NCBI RefSeq assembly: GCF_009498035.1
Contig: NZ_CP034550.1
Location: forward strand, 4,092,001 to 4,156,000
Origin: Saccharothrix syringae
GTDB taxonomy: Bacteria > Actinomycetota > Actinomycetes > Mycobacteriales > Pseudonocardiaceae
Direction of reading: 5' to 3'
DNA length: 64,000 bases
Shown: positions 7,187-17,080 of the stretch, one piece after another
Position numbering within the stretch: the stretch's first letter is position 1
Layout of the letters: each line of letters starts with the position of its first letter
Program-made: the position numbers and the translations under genes
The notes under the pieces: generated by a model
Told to the model about the DNA's origin: nothing
Seen by the model: the letters and a program-made list of their open reading frames with translations, nothing else
Databases searched by the model: none

Positions 7187-10100
7187 TCAGGCACCGGGGG
7201 AGGTCCGCCGCAGGACGGCCAGGGCGTGCGCCTCGCCGAGGCGGTGGCCGGTCTCCCGGTGGACGGCGAGCGCGCGGCGGGCGTGGTGGGCCGCGTCCCG
7301 CGGCTTGCCCAGGGCCAGGCAGACGTCGGCGACGGCCCCCAGGGCCTGGCCCTGCAACGCCCGGTAGCCCGCCCGCTCGGCCAGAAGCAGGGCCTGCCGG
7401 GCGGGACCGGCCTCCGAGGTGGCCGTCGCCAGGCCGATCAGGGCCTCCACCTCGGGGTACCGGTCACCGGTGCCGCGGATCAGCTCCAGCGACCGGCGGT
7501 AGTGGCGGACCGCCTCGGGGCGGTGACCGAGGCGGAGGTGCGTGGCGGCCAGCGCGGCCAGCGCCTCCGCCTCGGTCCTGGGGTCGCCGATCTCCCGGGC
7601 CAGCGCCACGCCCGCCCGGGCGTGGGCCAGGGCCTCGTCACCGCGGCCGAGGTCGCCGTGCACCGCGGCCAGCCTGCCGTGCACCTCGGCCGCGCCGCCG
7701 CGGTCCCCGGTCTCGTGGTACAGGTCCAGCGCCCGGCCCAGCAGCTCGGCCGCCTCGGTCGGCCGGCCCAGGGCGCGCCGCACGTGGCCCAGGTTGTTGA
7801 GGTTGATCGCCTCGCCGAAACGCGCGCCGATCCGGCGGTACCGGTCCAGCGCCAGCGCGTAGTGCTCGGCCGCCTCCGCCAACCGGCCCAGCTGCCAGTG
7901 CACGACGCCGAGGTTGCCCAGCGCGACGGCCTCGCCCGCGGGTTGGCCGATGCCCCGGCTCAGCGCCAGCCCCCGCTCGAACCGGGTCGCGGCGAGGGCC
8001 AGCCGCCCGGCCTGGCAGTAGACCAGGCCCAGGTTGCCCAGCACCGCGGCCTGCGCCTCGACCCAGCCGGCCCGCCGGGCCAGCACCAGCGCGTAGGTGT
8101 AGTGCCGCACCGCCTCCCGGTACCGGCTCTGCCGGAAGTGCAGGTCGGCCAGGCCCAGCCGGGCCGCGGCCCGCGCGCGGTGGTCACCGGCCGCCTCGGC
8201 GGCGGACAGCCCGGCCTCGGCCGCGGCCAGCCACTCCACCTGGCGCATGCACATCCAGAAGTAGCCGCGCATGGCGTCGGCGAGCAGCCACGCCGCCGGT
8301 CGCGGCCCGGACCGCGCCGCGTGCCGCACCGCCGCGACGAGGTTGGCGCGTTCGGCGTCCAGCCAGGCCGACGCCCCCGCCGCGCCGGTGAGGCCGTCGG
8401 GCGGCCGGGCCGCGGTCGCGGGCACCGGCAGCCGCAGCATGTGCGGGTAGACCAGCCGGGCGGCGCGGTCCACCGCGCCCAGGTACCAGTCGTACAACCG
8501 GTCCAGGGCCGCCTCGCGCTCCCGGGCCGGCTCCCGCCGCGCCGCCTGCTCGGTGGCGTAGCGGCGGAGCAGGTCGTGGAAGCGGTGGCGGCCGGGCGCG
8601 TGGTGCTCGACGAGGTGCGCGCCGGCCAGCCGGTCCAGCAGCAGGGCCGCCTGCGCCGGGTCCGCGCCGGTGAGCGCGGCCACCGCCCCGGTGCTGACGT
8701 CGGCGCCGGGCACCAGGCTCAGCAGGCGGAACGTGCGCCGCGCCGCGGCGGGCAGCGCGGCGTAGGACAGGTCGAAGGCGGTCCGCACCGCGGTCTGCTC
8801 GTCACCCCGCACCGCCAGGGCGGCCAGCAGGTTGCCCGCCCGCAGCTCCGCCACGTAGTCCCCGATGCCGCCGCCGGGGCGGTCGGCGAGGTTGGCCGCC
8901 GCGATCCGCAGCGCCAGCGGCAGGTGCACGCACAGCCGGGCGAACTCCACCGCGGCCGCGCGCTCGGCGCGGACCCGCTCGGCACCCAGCACGCGCGCCA
9001 GCAGCGCCAGCGCGTCCCCGGGGCTCAGCACGCCCAGCGGGAGCCGGTGGGCGCCGTGCACCGCCACCAGCCCGCCCATGCGGTCGCGCCCGGTCACCAC
9101 CACCACGCACCCCGGGCCGGGCGGCAGCAGCGGCCCGACCTGGTCCGGCCCGGCCACGTTGTCCAGCACCACCAGCGCCCGCCGGTCCGTCATCAGCGTC
9201 CGGTACAGGGCCGACGCGGTCTCCAGGTCGACCGGCACGCGCTCGGCGGGCATCCCCAGCGCGGCCAGGAACTGGGCCAGCACCTCGACCGGCGGCGCGG
9301 GCGGGCCGTGCGCGTGCCCGCGCAGGTTCGCGTAGAGCTGCCCGTCGGGGAACCGGTCGCGCACGCGGTGCGCCCAGTGCACGGCCAGCGCGGTCTTGCC
9401 GACGCCCGCGCTGCCGGAGATCGCCGCGATGGTGACCGCGCCGCCCGAGCGGTCCCCGCCGCGCAGCAGGTGGTCCAGCGCGGACAGCTCGGCGGTGCGG
9501 CCGGTGAACCCCTGCGGTTCGGCGGGCAGCTGCTTGGGCACCTGCACCGCGGGCCGGTCGGCCGCCTCCCCGGTCGGGGCGGGCGCGACGTGGTCGTGCA
9601 GCAGCGTCCCGTGGGCCGCCCGCAGCTCCGGGCCGGGGTCGACCCCCAGCTCCTCGACGAGCCGGTCGCGGACCTCGTGGTAGACCTGGAACGCCTTGGC
9701 CCGCCGGCCGACGGCGTGGTAGGCGCGGATCAGCCGGGCGTGGGCGGGTTCGTCCAGCGGCTGCTCGGCGGCGGCGCCGGCGACCTCGGGCAGCACGTCC
9801 GCGGCGGCGCCGGTCGCGATCATCGCGTCGACGTAGCGGGCCAGCACCTCGCGGCGCTCCGCCACCAGCGACACGACCTTGGGGTGCCCGGCCAGCACGG
9901 GCACGTCGGCCAGCACCCGCCCGCGCCACGACCGCAGGACCTCGCCCAGCAGCGCGGCGACCCGGGCGGTGTCCCCGGCGCGGTGCGCCTCGTTCGCCTC
10001 CGCGATCAGGTGCCGCACGCGCACCAGGTCGACGTCCACCGCGCCCGGGTCGACCGCGTAGCCGCCGCTGACGTGCGGCAGCACCCGGCTGGTCGAGCGC

Positions 10101-10351
10101 GACGGGCGACCGGGTTCGAGGAGCCGGCGCAGGTGCTTGACGTGCGTCTGCACCACGTTCACCGCGCTGCGCGGCGGCTGCTCGCCCCACAGGGAGTCCA
10201 CCAGTTCGCGCTTGGTCACCGCCTCGCCGCCGGCGAGCACGAGCAAGCCCAGCACCGCCCGCCGACCGGGCGGGCCGAGGTCGAGCTCCACGCGGTCGTG
10301 CCACGCCCGCAACGAGCCGAGCACCTGGATCCGCACAGTTCTCACCGCCAC
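7187..10351 (-). CDS. AfsR/SARP family regulator with NB-ARC and TPR
   Basis: A 1,054-residue multidomain activator of the AfsR type. Residues 1-95 are an OmpR-like winged helix (IQVLGSLRAWHD, GEAVTKRELVDSLWGEQ). Residues about 100-250 are the bacterial transcriptional activation domain ending EELGVDPGPELR. The NB-ARC ATPase follows, with Walker A GSAGVGKT at 313-320 and Walker B LVVLDNVAG. The C-terminal third holds about eight TPR-like repeats (ALGNLGLVYCQAGRLALA and similar). Such proteins switch on secondary metabolism after nucleotide-dependent assembly. No adjacent biosynthetic operon is evident, so its targets may be distant. Its start is an ATG with no near competing start. Confidence 0.93.
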   Translation of the reverse strand: MAVRTVRIQVLGSLRAWHDRVELDLGPPGRRAVLGLLVLAGGEAVTKRELVDSLWGEQPPRSAVNVVQTHVKHLRRLLEPGRPSRSTSRVLPHVSGGYAVDPGAVDVDLVRVRHLIAEANEAHRAGDTARVAALLGEVLRSWRGRVLADVPVLAGHPKVVSLVAERREVLARYVDAMIATGAAADVLPEVAGAAAEQPLDEPAHARLIRAYHAVGRRAKAFQVYHEVRDRLVEELGVDPGPELRAAHGTLLHDHVAPAPTGEAADRPAVQVPKQLPAEPQGFTGRTAELSALDHLLRGGDRSGGAVTIAAISGSAGVGKTALAVHWAHRVRDRFPDGQLYANLRGHAHGPPAPPVEVLAQFLAALGMPAERVPVDLETASALYRTLMTDRRALVVLDNVAGPDQVGPLLPPGPGCVVVVTGRDRMGGLVAVHGAHRLPLGVLSPGDALALLARVLGAERVRAERAAAVEFARLCVHLPLALRIAAANLADRPGGGIGDYVAELRAGNLLAALAVRGDEQTAVRTAFDLSYAALPAAARRTFRLLSLVPGADVSTGAVAALTGADPAQAALLLDRLAGAHLVEHHAPGRHRFHDLLRRYATEQAARREPAREREAALDRLYDWYLGAVDRAARLVYPHMLRLPVPATAARPPDGLTGAAGASAWLDAERANLVAAVRHAARSGPRPAAWLLADAMRGYFWMCMRQVEWLAAAEAGLSAAEAAGDHRARAAARLGLADLHFRQSRYREAVRHYTYALVLARRAGWVEAQAAVLGNLGLVYCQAGRLALAATRFERGLALSRGIGQPAGEAVALGNLGVVHWQLGRLAEAAEHYALALDRYRRIGARFGEAINLNNLGHVRRALGRPTEAAELLGRALDLYHETGDRGGAAEVHGRLAAVHGDLGRGDEALAHARAGVALAREIGDPRTEAEALAALAATHLRLGHRPEAVRHYRRSLELIRGTGDRYPEVEALIGLATATSEAGPARQALLLAERAGYRALQGQALGAVADVCLALGKPRDAAHHARRALAVHRETGHRLGEAHALAVLRRTSPGA

Positions 10352-10483
10352 GGCGGACTCCGCAGTCGACTACTCGCGGGAAGGTAGTTCACCCGCCGGC
10401 CGCGCACAAGGACGCCGTACGAACGAGTTCCGCCCCCGTCGGAACCTGGTCCACCCGGCCCAGGCCGGGCGACCGGTCGGGCG

Positions 10484-10900
10484 TCAGCCCAGTGCCGCGA
10501 CCGCGCCGCAGGCCGCCGCCAGGGCCAGGCACAGCGGCGAGTACACCCGCACGTCCAGGCGGGCGAACTCGGTGCCGCGCCGGGACGACACGGCGAACCC
10601 GGCCACGCCGCGCAGCAGCAGCACCGCCGCCACCCCGCCCGCGCCCACCACCGTCAACCACGCCGGCCCGGGCGCGCCGACCACCCCGCCGCGCGCCGCG
10701 ACGAGGTAGGCGGCCACGCCCAGCAGCAGCGCCACCCCGACCGTCGCGCCCGCCGACGGCGCGCGGTCGACCGCCACCCCGACCACCCGGCGCGCGAAGT
10801 CCTCCCGGCTGCGGAACGGCCACGGCGAGAACACCCACACCACGTGCAAAACGCCGACCAGCAGCAGCACCAGGGCCGTGGACGAGGCCAACACCACCAT
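10484..10900 (-). CDS. DUF3995 integral membrane protein
   Basis: A 138-residue protein with four predicted membrane helices: residues about 2-20 (VLASSTALVLLLVGVLHVV), 48-65, 75-95 and 118-136. The N-terminal pattern LLVGVLHVVWVFSPWPFRS followed by a charged DFARRVVG loop matches DUF3995, a family of unknown function. The ATG at 10900 has GGAGGT four bases upstream. The gene diverges from rtcB, and two 18-bp palindromes lie between them, so its expression is likely repressor-controlled. Confidence 0.78.
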   Translation of the reverse strand: MVVLASSTALVLLLVGVLHVVWVFSPWPFRSREDFARRVVGVAVDRAPSAGATVGVALLLGVAAYLVAARGGVVGAPGPAWLTVVGAGGVAAVLLLRGVAGFAVSSRRGTEFARLDVRVYSPLCLALAAACGAVAALG

Positions 10901-10920
10901 GCGCACCTCCGGGACGCGGA

Positions 10921-10964
10921 CCGTACGGTGCCGTACGGTCGACTGTCCGTACGGTACCGTACGG
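10921..10964. promoter_or_regulatory. Two tandem CCGTACGG-type palindromic operators
   Basis: Four copies of the self-complementary octamer CCGTACGG lie at 10921, 10931, 10947 and 10957. They pair into two 18-bp operators: 10921-10938 with one mismatch, and 10957-side partner 10947-10964, CCGTACGGTACCGTACGG, which is a perfect palindrome. This arrangement is typical of TetR-family sites. It sits in the divergent region between the DUF3995 gene and rtcB. No TetR gene is adjacent, so the cognate regulator is elsewhere or is one of the other TetR genes in the window. Confidence 0.65.
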
Positions 10965-11023
10965 AACGGGTCGGCCGGCGAATTCCGCTCGCGCCGCTGG
11001 GTGATCCCGCCTAGCTTCGACCC

Positions 11024-12946
11024 GTGGAGCACATCAGCAAGCGCCTCGTGAACTGGGCATCCATCCTGGACCCGGCAACCCGCGACCAGGCCGAGAAGAC
11101 CTCGCGCCTGCCCTTCATCCACCCGCACGTGGCGCTCATGCCCGACGCGCACCTGGGCAAGGGCGCCACGGTCGGCAGCGTCATCCCCACCCTGGGCGCG
11201 ATCATCCCGGCGGCCGTCGGCGTCGACATCGGCTGCGGCATGATCGCCGTGCGCACCCAGTTCACCCGGGACGACCTCGGCACGCGCCCGCTGGCCGCGC
11301 TGCGCAAGGCGATCGAGAAGGCCGTGCCGCTCTCGGCGGGCAGGTACAACGACCGCCTGACCGACACCGCGCGCGACCGCGTCGAGGTGCTGGCCCGCAA
11401 GGCCGCGGACGCCGGCTTCGACCCCGGCGCCTACGCGGGCAACTGGGAGCTCCAGCTCGGCACCCTGGGCAGCGGCAACCACTTCATCGAGGTCACCACC
11501 GACGAGACCGGGCAGGTGTGGCTGTTCCTGCACTCCGGGTCGCGCGGGGTGGGCAACAAGATCGCCCAGAAGCACATCCGCGTCGCCCGCGAGCAGTGCG
11601 AGCGGCGGTGGATCGACCTGCCCGACCCGGACCTGGCCTACCTGGTCGAGGGCGAGGACGAGTTCTGGCGGTACATCCGGGAGATGCGCTGGGCCCAGGA
11701 GTTCGCGTGGCTCAACCGCGAGGAGATGATGGACCGGGTCGTCCGGTGCGTGGCCGACTGGACCGGCCGCGAGGTGGAGCGGCAGGAGACGGTCAACTGC
11801 TTCGCCGGTGAGACCGAGGTGCTCACCCGCACCGGCACGCGCCCGATCGAGGCCCTGGCGGGCGCCCACCACGAACTGCTCACCGCGGACGGCCGGTGGG
11901 TCAAGGCGCCGGTGCGGTCGTTCGGCAGGCAGGAGGTGCACGAGGTGCTGCTGAGCCGGGGCGGCGTGACCAAGGCGGTCCGGGCGACCGCGGGCCACCG
12001 CTGGCTGCTGCACTCGCGCGCCGACGCCACCACGGTCGAGCTGCGGGCGGGCGACCGGCTGCGGTCCACGTTCCCCGGGCGGCCGGACGGGCTCGTGGTG
12101 GACCGGCGCGCGGCCGGGCCGGGTGCGGGGCGGCCGTCGCCCGACGCCCCGGTCGACGAGCTGTACCGGTGGCTGGCGGGCCGCTTCGCGGTGGCCGGCG
12201 ACGTGGACGCGACGGGGCGCCCGACGCTGTCCTCGGCGTCCCGCGACGACCTGGAGTTCGCGCGCCTGGTCTGCCAGGAGGTCGGTGTCGGCACGTTCGG
12301 CATCACGTCGTCCCCGCGCGCCGGGGCGGCCGAGTGGTACTCGGTCGACCTCATGCGCGCCGACCTCGACCCGGAGTTCTTCCTGGTCGACGAGCACCGG
12401 GCGCGCTTCACCGCCGGGCGGGGCGTGGTCGAGCCGCGCGACTGGCACGTGGTCGCGGTCCGGCCCACCGGCGAGTGGACCGAGGTCTACTGCGCCGTGG
12501 TCGAGGGGACGCACTCGTTCGCGCTGGCCGACAACATCCTCACCGGGAACTGCCACCACAACTACACCGAGCAGGAGACCCACTTCGGCAAGCGGGTGTG
12601 GCTGTCCCGCAAGGGCGCCATCAACGCGGAGGAGGGCCGCCCCGGCCTGATCCCGGGTTCGATGGGCACCGCGTCGTACGTGGTGGTCGGCAAGGGCAAC
12701 CCCGTCTCGCTGAACTCCTCGCCGCACGGCGCGGGCCGCGAGTACTCGCGGTCGGCCGCGCGCCGGGCGTTCAACCGGGAGGACCTGCGCAAGGCGATGG
12801 TGGGCATCGAGTACCGCGACACGGACGCGTTCATCGACGAGATCCCGGCGGCGTACAAGGACATCGACGTCGTCATGCAGGACGCCCGGGACCTGGTCGA
12901 CGTGCGCCACACCCTGCGGCAGGTCGTCAACGTGAAGGGGGACTGA
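11024..12946 (+). CDS. rtcB: RtcB 3'-phosphate RNA ligase precursor with intein
   Basis: A 640-residue precursor. RtcB seals RNA 2',3'-cyclic phosphate or 3'-phosphate ends to 5'-OH ends in a GTP- and Mn-dependent reaction. Extein residues are all visible: Cys71 in VGVDIGCGM, His153 in GSGNHFIE, His170 in LHSGSRG, the metal-binding CHHNYTEQE split by the intein, and the guanylylated His568 in SSPHGAGREYSR. Removing residues 259-509 leaves about 389 residues, the normal bacterial size. The GTG at 11024 is six bases after TAGCTT, so the mRNA may be leaderless. No archease gene is nearby. The gene diverges from a DUF3995 gene across paired operators. Confidence 0.95.
   Translation: MEHISKRLVNWASILDPATRDQAEKTSRLPFIHPHVALMPDAHLGKGATVGSVIPTLGAIIPAAVGVDIGCGMIAVRTQFTRDDLGTRPLAALRKAIEKAVPLSAGRYNDRLTDTARDRVEVLARKAADAGFDPGAYAGNWELQLGTLGSGNHFIEVTTDETGQVWLFLHSGSRGVGNKIAQKHIRVAREQCERRWIDLPDPDLAYLVEGEDEFWRYIREMRWAQEFAWLNREEMMDRVVRCVADWTGREVERQETVNCFAGETEVLTRTGTRPIEALAGAHHELLTADGRWVKAPVRSFGRQEVHEVLLSRGGVTKAVRATAGHRWLLHSRADATTVELRAGDRLRSTFPGRPDGLVVDRRAAGPGAGRPSPDAPVDELYRWLAGRFAVAGDVDATGRPTLSSASRDDLEFARLVCQEVGVGTFGITSSPRAGAAEWYSVDLMRADLDPEFFLVDEHRARFTAGRGVVEPRDWHVVAVRPTGEWTEVYCAVVEGTHSFALADNILTGNCHHNYTEQETHFGKRVWLSRKGAINAEEGRPGLIPGSMGTASYVVVGKGNPVSLNSSPHGAGREYSRSAARRAFNREDLRKAMVGIEYRDTDAFIDEIPAAYKDIDVVMQDARDLVDVRHTLRQVVNVKGD
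11798..12550 (+). other. Intein inside RtcB (251 aa)
   Basis: In-frame insertion from Cys259 to Asn509, between ETVN and CHHNY of the RtcB active site. Block A is CFAGETEVLTRTG, block B VRATAGHRWLL (TxxH), block F YCAVVEGTHSFALADN and block G ILTGN before Cys+1. The penultimate residue is Gly, not the usual His. The central 110 residues keep a vestige of a LAGLIDADG homing endonuclease (WLAGRFAVAGDVDATGRPTL, then SSASRDDLEFARL), but it is too short and degenerate to be a two-motif nuclease. Splicing is inferred from intact terminal residues. Confidence 0.92.
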
Positions 12947-13010
12947 CCGGCACCCCGCGTTGTTTCGCAAGGTTTCGGCAACCGTTGACCCGGGTTCGCC
13001 CCGCGCATGA

Positions 13011-14129
<1,119 letters not shown>

Positions 14130-14151
14130 ACCGCCTCCGCGACCGGCGACT

Positions 14152-15270
14152 TCACGACCGGTGCCGTCGTGCCCAGAACGGCTCGCCGGGCCAGCGCTGC
14201 TCCAGGGCGTAGCAGGCCCGGCGCGCCTGCCGGTACGACACGAAGTCCGCGAGCGCCCGCGCCCGGTACGCCCGCGCGGGCCCCGGCTCGCCGGCCAGCC
14301 AGTCGGCCAGCGCGCGGCCCGCGTCGGCGCCCGTGGTCAGCGCCCGGTGCACGCCGCCGGCCGACAGCGGGTCCACGCCCATGAGCGCGTCACCCGCGGC
14401 CAGCCACGCGCCGGGCGCGGACGCCGGGTCGAGGTGGTGCCCGGCCGCCGAGGACACCACCGGGCCCCACAGCGGTTCGCCCCCGGCGGCGGCCGCGCGG
14501 ACGTGGCGCGTCCCGGCCAGCCGGGCGCGCCACACCTCCGGGCGCGCGTAGCCGTGCCGCCGGCACAGGTCGGCGTCGGTCAGGAACAGCACCGCCAGCC
14601 GGTCCGGCGGCACGGGCGCGGCGTACCACCAGCCGCCGGGCACGGCCTCCACCAGCGCCTGGCCGCAGTCGACCGGGCCGGTGCGGTAGTGCGCGGCCAC
14701 CGCGACCAGGCGGTCGTGCACCCGCCTGCGGGCGCCCAGCGACCGGGCCGGCCGCGCCCGGCGGCCGGTGGCGTCGATGACGCCGCGCGCCTCGAACCGC
14801 AGCGGTACCGGGCCCGAGGCGGTCAGGGTGAACGAGCCGCGCCCGTCGGTCTCGCACGACGTGATCCGGGTGCCGGTGACCAGTTCGGCCCCGGCCTCGG
14901 CGGACGCGGCGGCCAGGTGGGCGTCGAACCGCCGCCGGTCCACGTGCAGCCCGTGGCCGCACGGGTTGAACAGGAACGACCGCCGGTGCAGCTCGGGCCC
15001 GCCCCAGGCGCTCCCGTCGCCCGCGGAGGGCACCCCGGTCGCGGCCGCCACCGCGCCGAAGCCCAGCTCGCTCAACGACATCCGCACCGGTGGCGGCAGC
15101 GACTCGCCCAACCGCGGCTCCGCGTACCGCGACGCCTCGACCAGCAGGACCCGGTGGCCGGTCCGGGCCAGGGTGGCCGCCGCGGCCGAGCCGGCCGGAC
15201 CGCCGCCCGCGACCACGACGTCGTACCGGGACCCGTTCGCCGGTCCGCTCCTGAACGACACGTCGACCAC
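14152..15270 (-). CDS. LodB-like FAD-dependent maturase
   Basis: A 372-residue flavoprotein. The FAD-binding motif VVVAGGGPAGSAAAATLA is at residues 17-34, LGESLPPPVR follows, and the late FAD motif AAGDALMGVDPLSAGGVHRA is near residue 310. This is the group to which LodB/GoxB belong: flavoproteins needed to build the cysteine tryptophylquinone of LodA-type oxidases. The LodA homologue lies 1.8 kb away, which supports that role over an independent halogenase or hydroxylase. The GTG has AAGGGGGAAG upstream. The gene is transcribed away from the ferritin-like and LodA-like genes, sharing a 279-bp promoter region. Confidence 0.83.
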   Translation of the reverse strand: MVDVSFRSGPANGSRYDVVVAGGGPAGSAAAATLARTGHRVLLVEASRYAEPRLGESLPPPVRMSLSELGFGAVAAATGVPSAGDGSAWGGPELHRRSFLFNPCGHGLHVDRRRFDAHLAAASAEAGAELVTGTRITSCETDGRGSFTLTASGPVPLRFEARGVIDATGRRARPARSLGARRRVHDRLVAVAAHYRTGPVDCGQALVEAVPGGWWYAAPVPPDRLAVLFLTDADLCRRHGYARPEVWRARLAGTRHVRAAAAGGEPLWGPVVSSAAGHHLDPASAPGAWLAAGDALMGVDPLSAGGVHRALTTGADAGRALADWLAGEPGPARAYRARALADFVSYRQARRACYALEQRWPGEPFWARRHRS

Positions 15271-15549
15271 CTTCCCCCTTGATCGGTGAGCGCGGAACGC
15301 CTGCCGTGCCGCGATTGTGGACCGTGGATTCGCGGAAGTGTTGCTGTGCTTGGCATTTCGCCTGATCCTGTCGTCTCGTCACACGATCGGGGTCGATGCG
15401 CGGTGCCCGGTGGTCACCGAAAAATGCGGGAAAACGCCTGTACGACAAGGAAACTTACTCGGCAGGGTGAACTTCCGCCCACGGCCCCCGAACCGTGCCA
15501 CACTGGCCTGGACAGCGGATTTCCGATGTGGATTGCGGGGGGGGCGGTC

Positions 15550-16827
15550 ATGACGTCGACGGTCGAGGAGGCGGGGTTCTTCATCCTGCCGGCGTTGTCG
15601 TTCGACGTGGAGGAGGTCGTCGACGACGACGTGGTGGTGCGCCTGCGCGAACTGCTCCAGGTCGCGCTCCAGGTGGAGTTCTCCACCATCCCGCCCTACC
15701 TCACGGCGCTGTACTCCATCAAGGACAAGAGCTCGCCCGCGTACCAGCTCGTGCGCGGCGTGGTGATGGAGGAGATGGTCCACCTCAACCTGGCGGGCAA
15801 CCTGCTCAACGCCGTGGGCGGCACGCCGCGGCTGGTGGTCACCCGGGGCGAGGAGGTGGTGTTCCCGCCCAGGTACCCGCAGCACCTGTCCGAGAAGGCG
15901 GCGGACGGTGGCCCGTACCTCCAGCTGATGCCCGCCTCGCGCGAGCTGTTCCGCGAGACGTTCATGAGGATCGAGCAGCCCGCCCAGCCGGACGCCCCGG
16001 CGCAGGAGGACGAGTTCACCACCATCGGGCAGCTGTACCTGGCCGTGGAGAAGCTGTTCCGGCGCTACGACGAGGTCTGCGGCGAGTACCGGACCGAGTA
16101 CCAGAGCGACGACTGGAACTTCGGCAACAACGGCGGCACCGTGATCGTCGTCGACAGCCTGCGCACCGCGCTGGAGGCGATCAACGAGGTCGTCGAGCAG
16201 GGCGAGGGCGCGGACCTCACCAACCGGCCGGCCGACCAGAAGTACGAGATCAAGCAGCCCTGGGGCCAGTACGAGTACTACGGCCCGCGCGCCGACGGCA
16301 CGTACGGCCCGGTGCTGGGCACACCGCTGGAGATGTCGCACTACTTCAAGTTCAAGGCCATCGCCGACGGCACCACCCCGCTGCCGCCGGTGTACCCGAT
16401 GACGCCGAACCCGGGCCGGGTCGGGCAGTACGAGAACCCGGTGGCGCAGCGGCTGAGCGACATGTTCGACCTGTGCTACAGCGAGCTGGTCGACCAGTTG
16501 GAGATCGCGCTCGGCGGGCGGCGCGACGAGGGGAGCTGGGACCGGGAGGCGTTCTTCACCCGCGTGGTGCCGCTGATGCGGGTGGCGCTGCCGGTGCTGG
16601 CCACCCAGCTGATGCAGACGCCGGTCGTCGCGCCCGCGTACACCACCGTCGACCCAGTGGCGGGTCCCGCCTTCCGCTACGTGCCGGCGCCCCGCGAGCG
16701 GTTGGAGGACCTGCGGCAGGGCGTGGTCGGGCTCCAGGGGCTGGTGGCGGACGACCCGTTGGCGGACGGGTCGGACACGCTGGTCGCCGCCCTGCGCAAG
16801 GTCGGGGCCGCCTTGGAGGTGGGGTGA
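15550..16827 (+). CDS. Ferritin-like protein (VioB/RebD-type domain)
   Basis: A 425-residue protein whose first half is the ferritin-like domain (Pfam 12902) found in VioB/RebD-type iminophenylpyruvate dimer synthases. Metal-ligand helices are clear: LLQVALQVEFSTIPPYLTAL, then MEEMVHLNLAGNLLNAVGG. The rest (PLEMSHYFKFKAIADG, then LYSELVDQLE-like helices) is also helical. In the violacein and rebeccamycin pathways such proteins act on the imine made by an amino acid oxidase. Here the partner oxidase would be the adjacent LodA-type quinoprotein, so a similar hand-off is an inference. A metal-dependent oxidase or a maturation factor are alternatives. Confidence 0.82.
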   Translation: MTSTVEEAGFFILPALSFDVEEVVDDDVVVRLRELLQVALQVEFSTIPPYLTALYSIKDKSSPAYQLVRGVVMEEMVHLNLAGNLLNAVGGTPRLVVTRGEEVVFPPRYPQHLSEKAADGGPYLQLMPASRELFRETFMRIEQPAQPDAPAQEDEFTTIGQLYLAVEKLFRRYDEVCGEYRTEYQSDDWNFGNNGGTVIVVDSLRTALEAINEVVEQGEGADLTNRPADQKYEIKQPWGQYEYYGPRADGTYGPVLGTPLEMSHYFKFKAIADGTTPLPPVYPMTPNPGRVGQYENPVAQRLSDMFDLCYSELVDQLEIALGGRRDEGSWDREAFFTRVVPLMRVALPVLATQLMQTPVVAPAYTTVDPVAGPAFRYVPAPRERLEDLRQGVVGLQGLVADDPLADGSDTLVAALRKVGAALEVG

Positions 16828-16843
16828 GTGCCGAGGTGGACGT

Positions 16844-17062
16844 GAGGAAGGGCCGGTGGTGGGGCGACTGCTGCGGCTGTGAGGAAGGGCCGGTGGTGGG
16901 GCGACTGCTGCGGCTGTGAGGAAGTGCCGGTGGCAGCGCGATCACTGCGGCCGTGAGCAAGGCCGGTGGCAGCGCGACCACTGCGGCCGTGAGCAAGGGC
17001 CGGTGGCGGGGCGACCGCTGCGGCCGGTGAGGAAGGGCCGGCGGGCTGACCACCGCAGCGGC
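16844..17062. repeat. 37-bp tandem repeat, six units, upstream of lodA-like gene
   Basis: Units start at 16844, 16881, 16918, 16955, 16991 and 17029. The first two are identical, the next three carry a few substitutions and 1-bp length changes, and the last is partial. Each begins GAGGAAGGGCCGGTGG or GAGCAAGGCCGGTGG and ends in CTGCGGC. The array fills the space between the ferritin-like stop and the lodA-like ribosome site, so it lies in the leader of that gene or in the intercistronic mRNA. There are no spacers, so it is not a CRISPR. Confidence 0.9.
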
Positions 17063-17080
17063 TTCGAGAGAGGGCTGACC

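Noticed and set aside
7226..10387. Plus-strand frame opposite the SARP gene
   Set aside because: Gln/His/Arg-rich complement of a clear SARP/NB-ARC/TPR protein.
14152..15270. Tryptophan halogenase
   Set aside because: The WxWxIP motif of flavin halogenases is absent and a LodA gene is adjacent, so a LodB-type maturase is the better call.
16844..17062. Tandem direct repeats as a CRISPR array
   Set aside because: The units are contiguous with no unique spacers, and no cas genes are near.
16916..17080. Extended N-terminus for the LodA-like protein
   Set aside because: The frame is open but consists only of the tandem repeat; the ribosome site and the conserved family start place the ATG at 17081.
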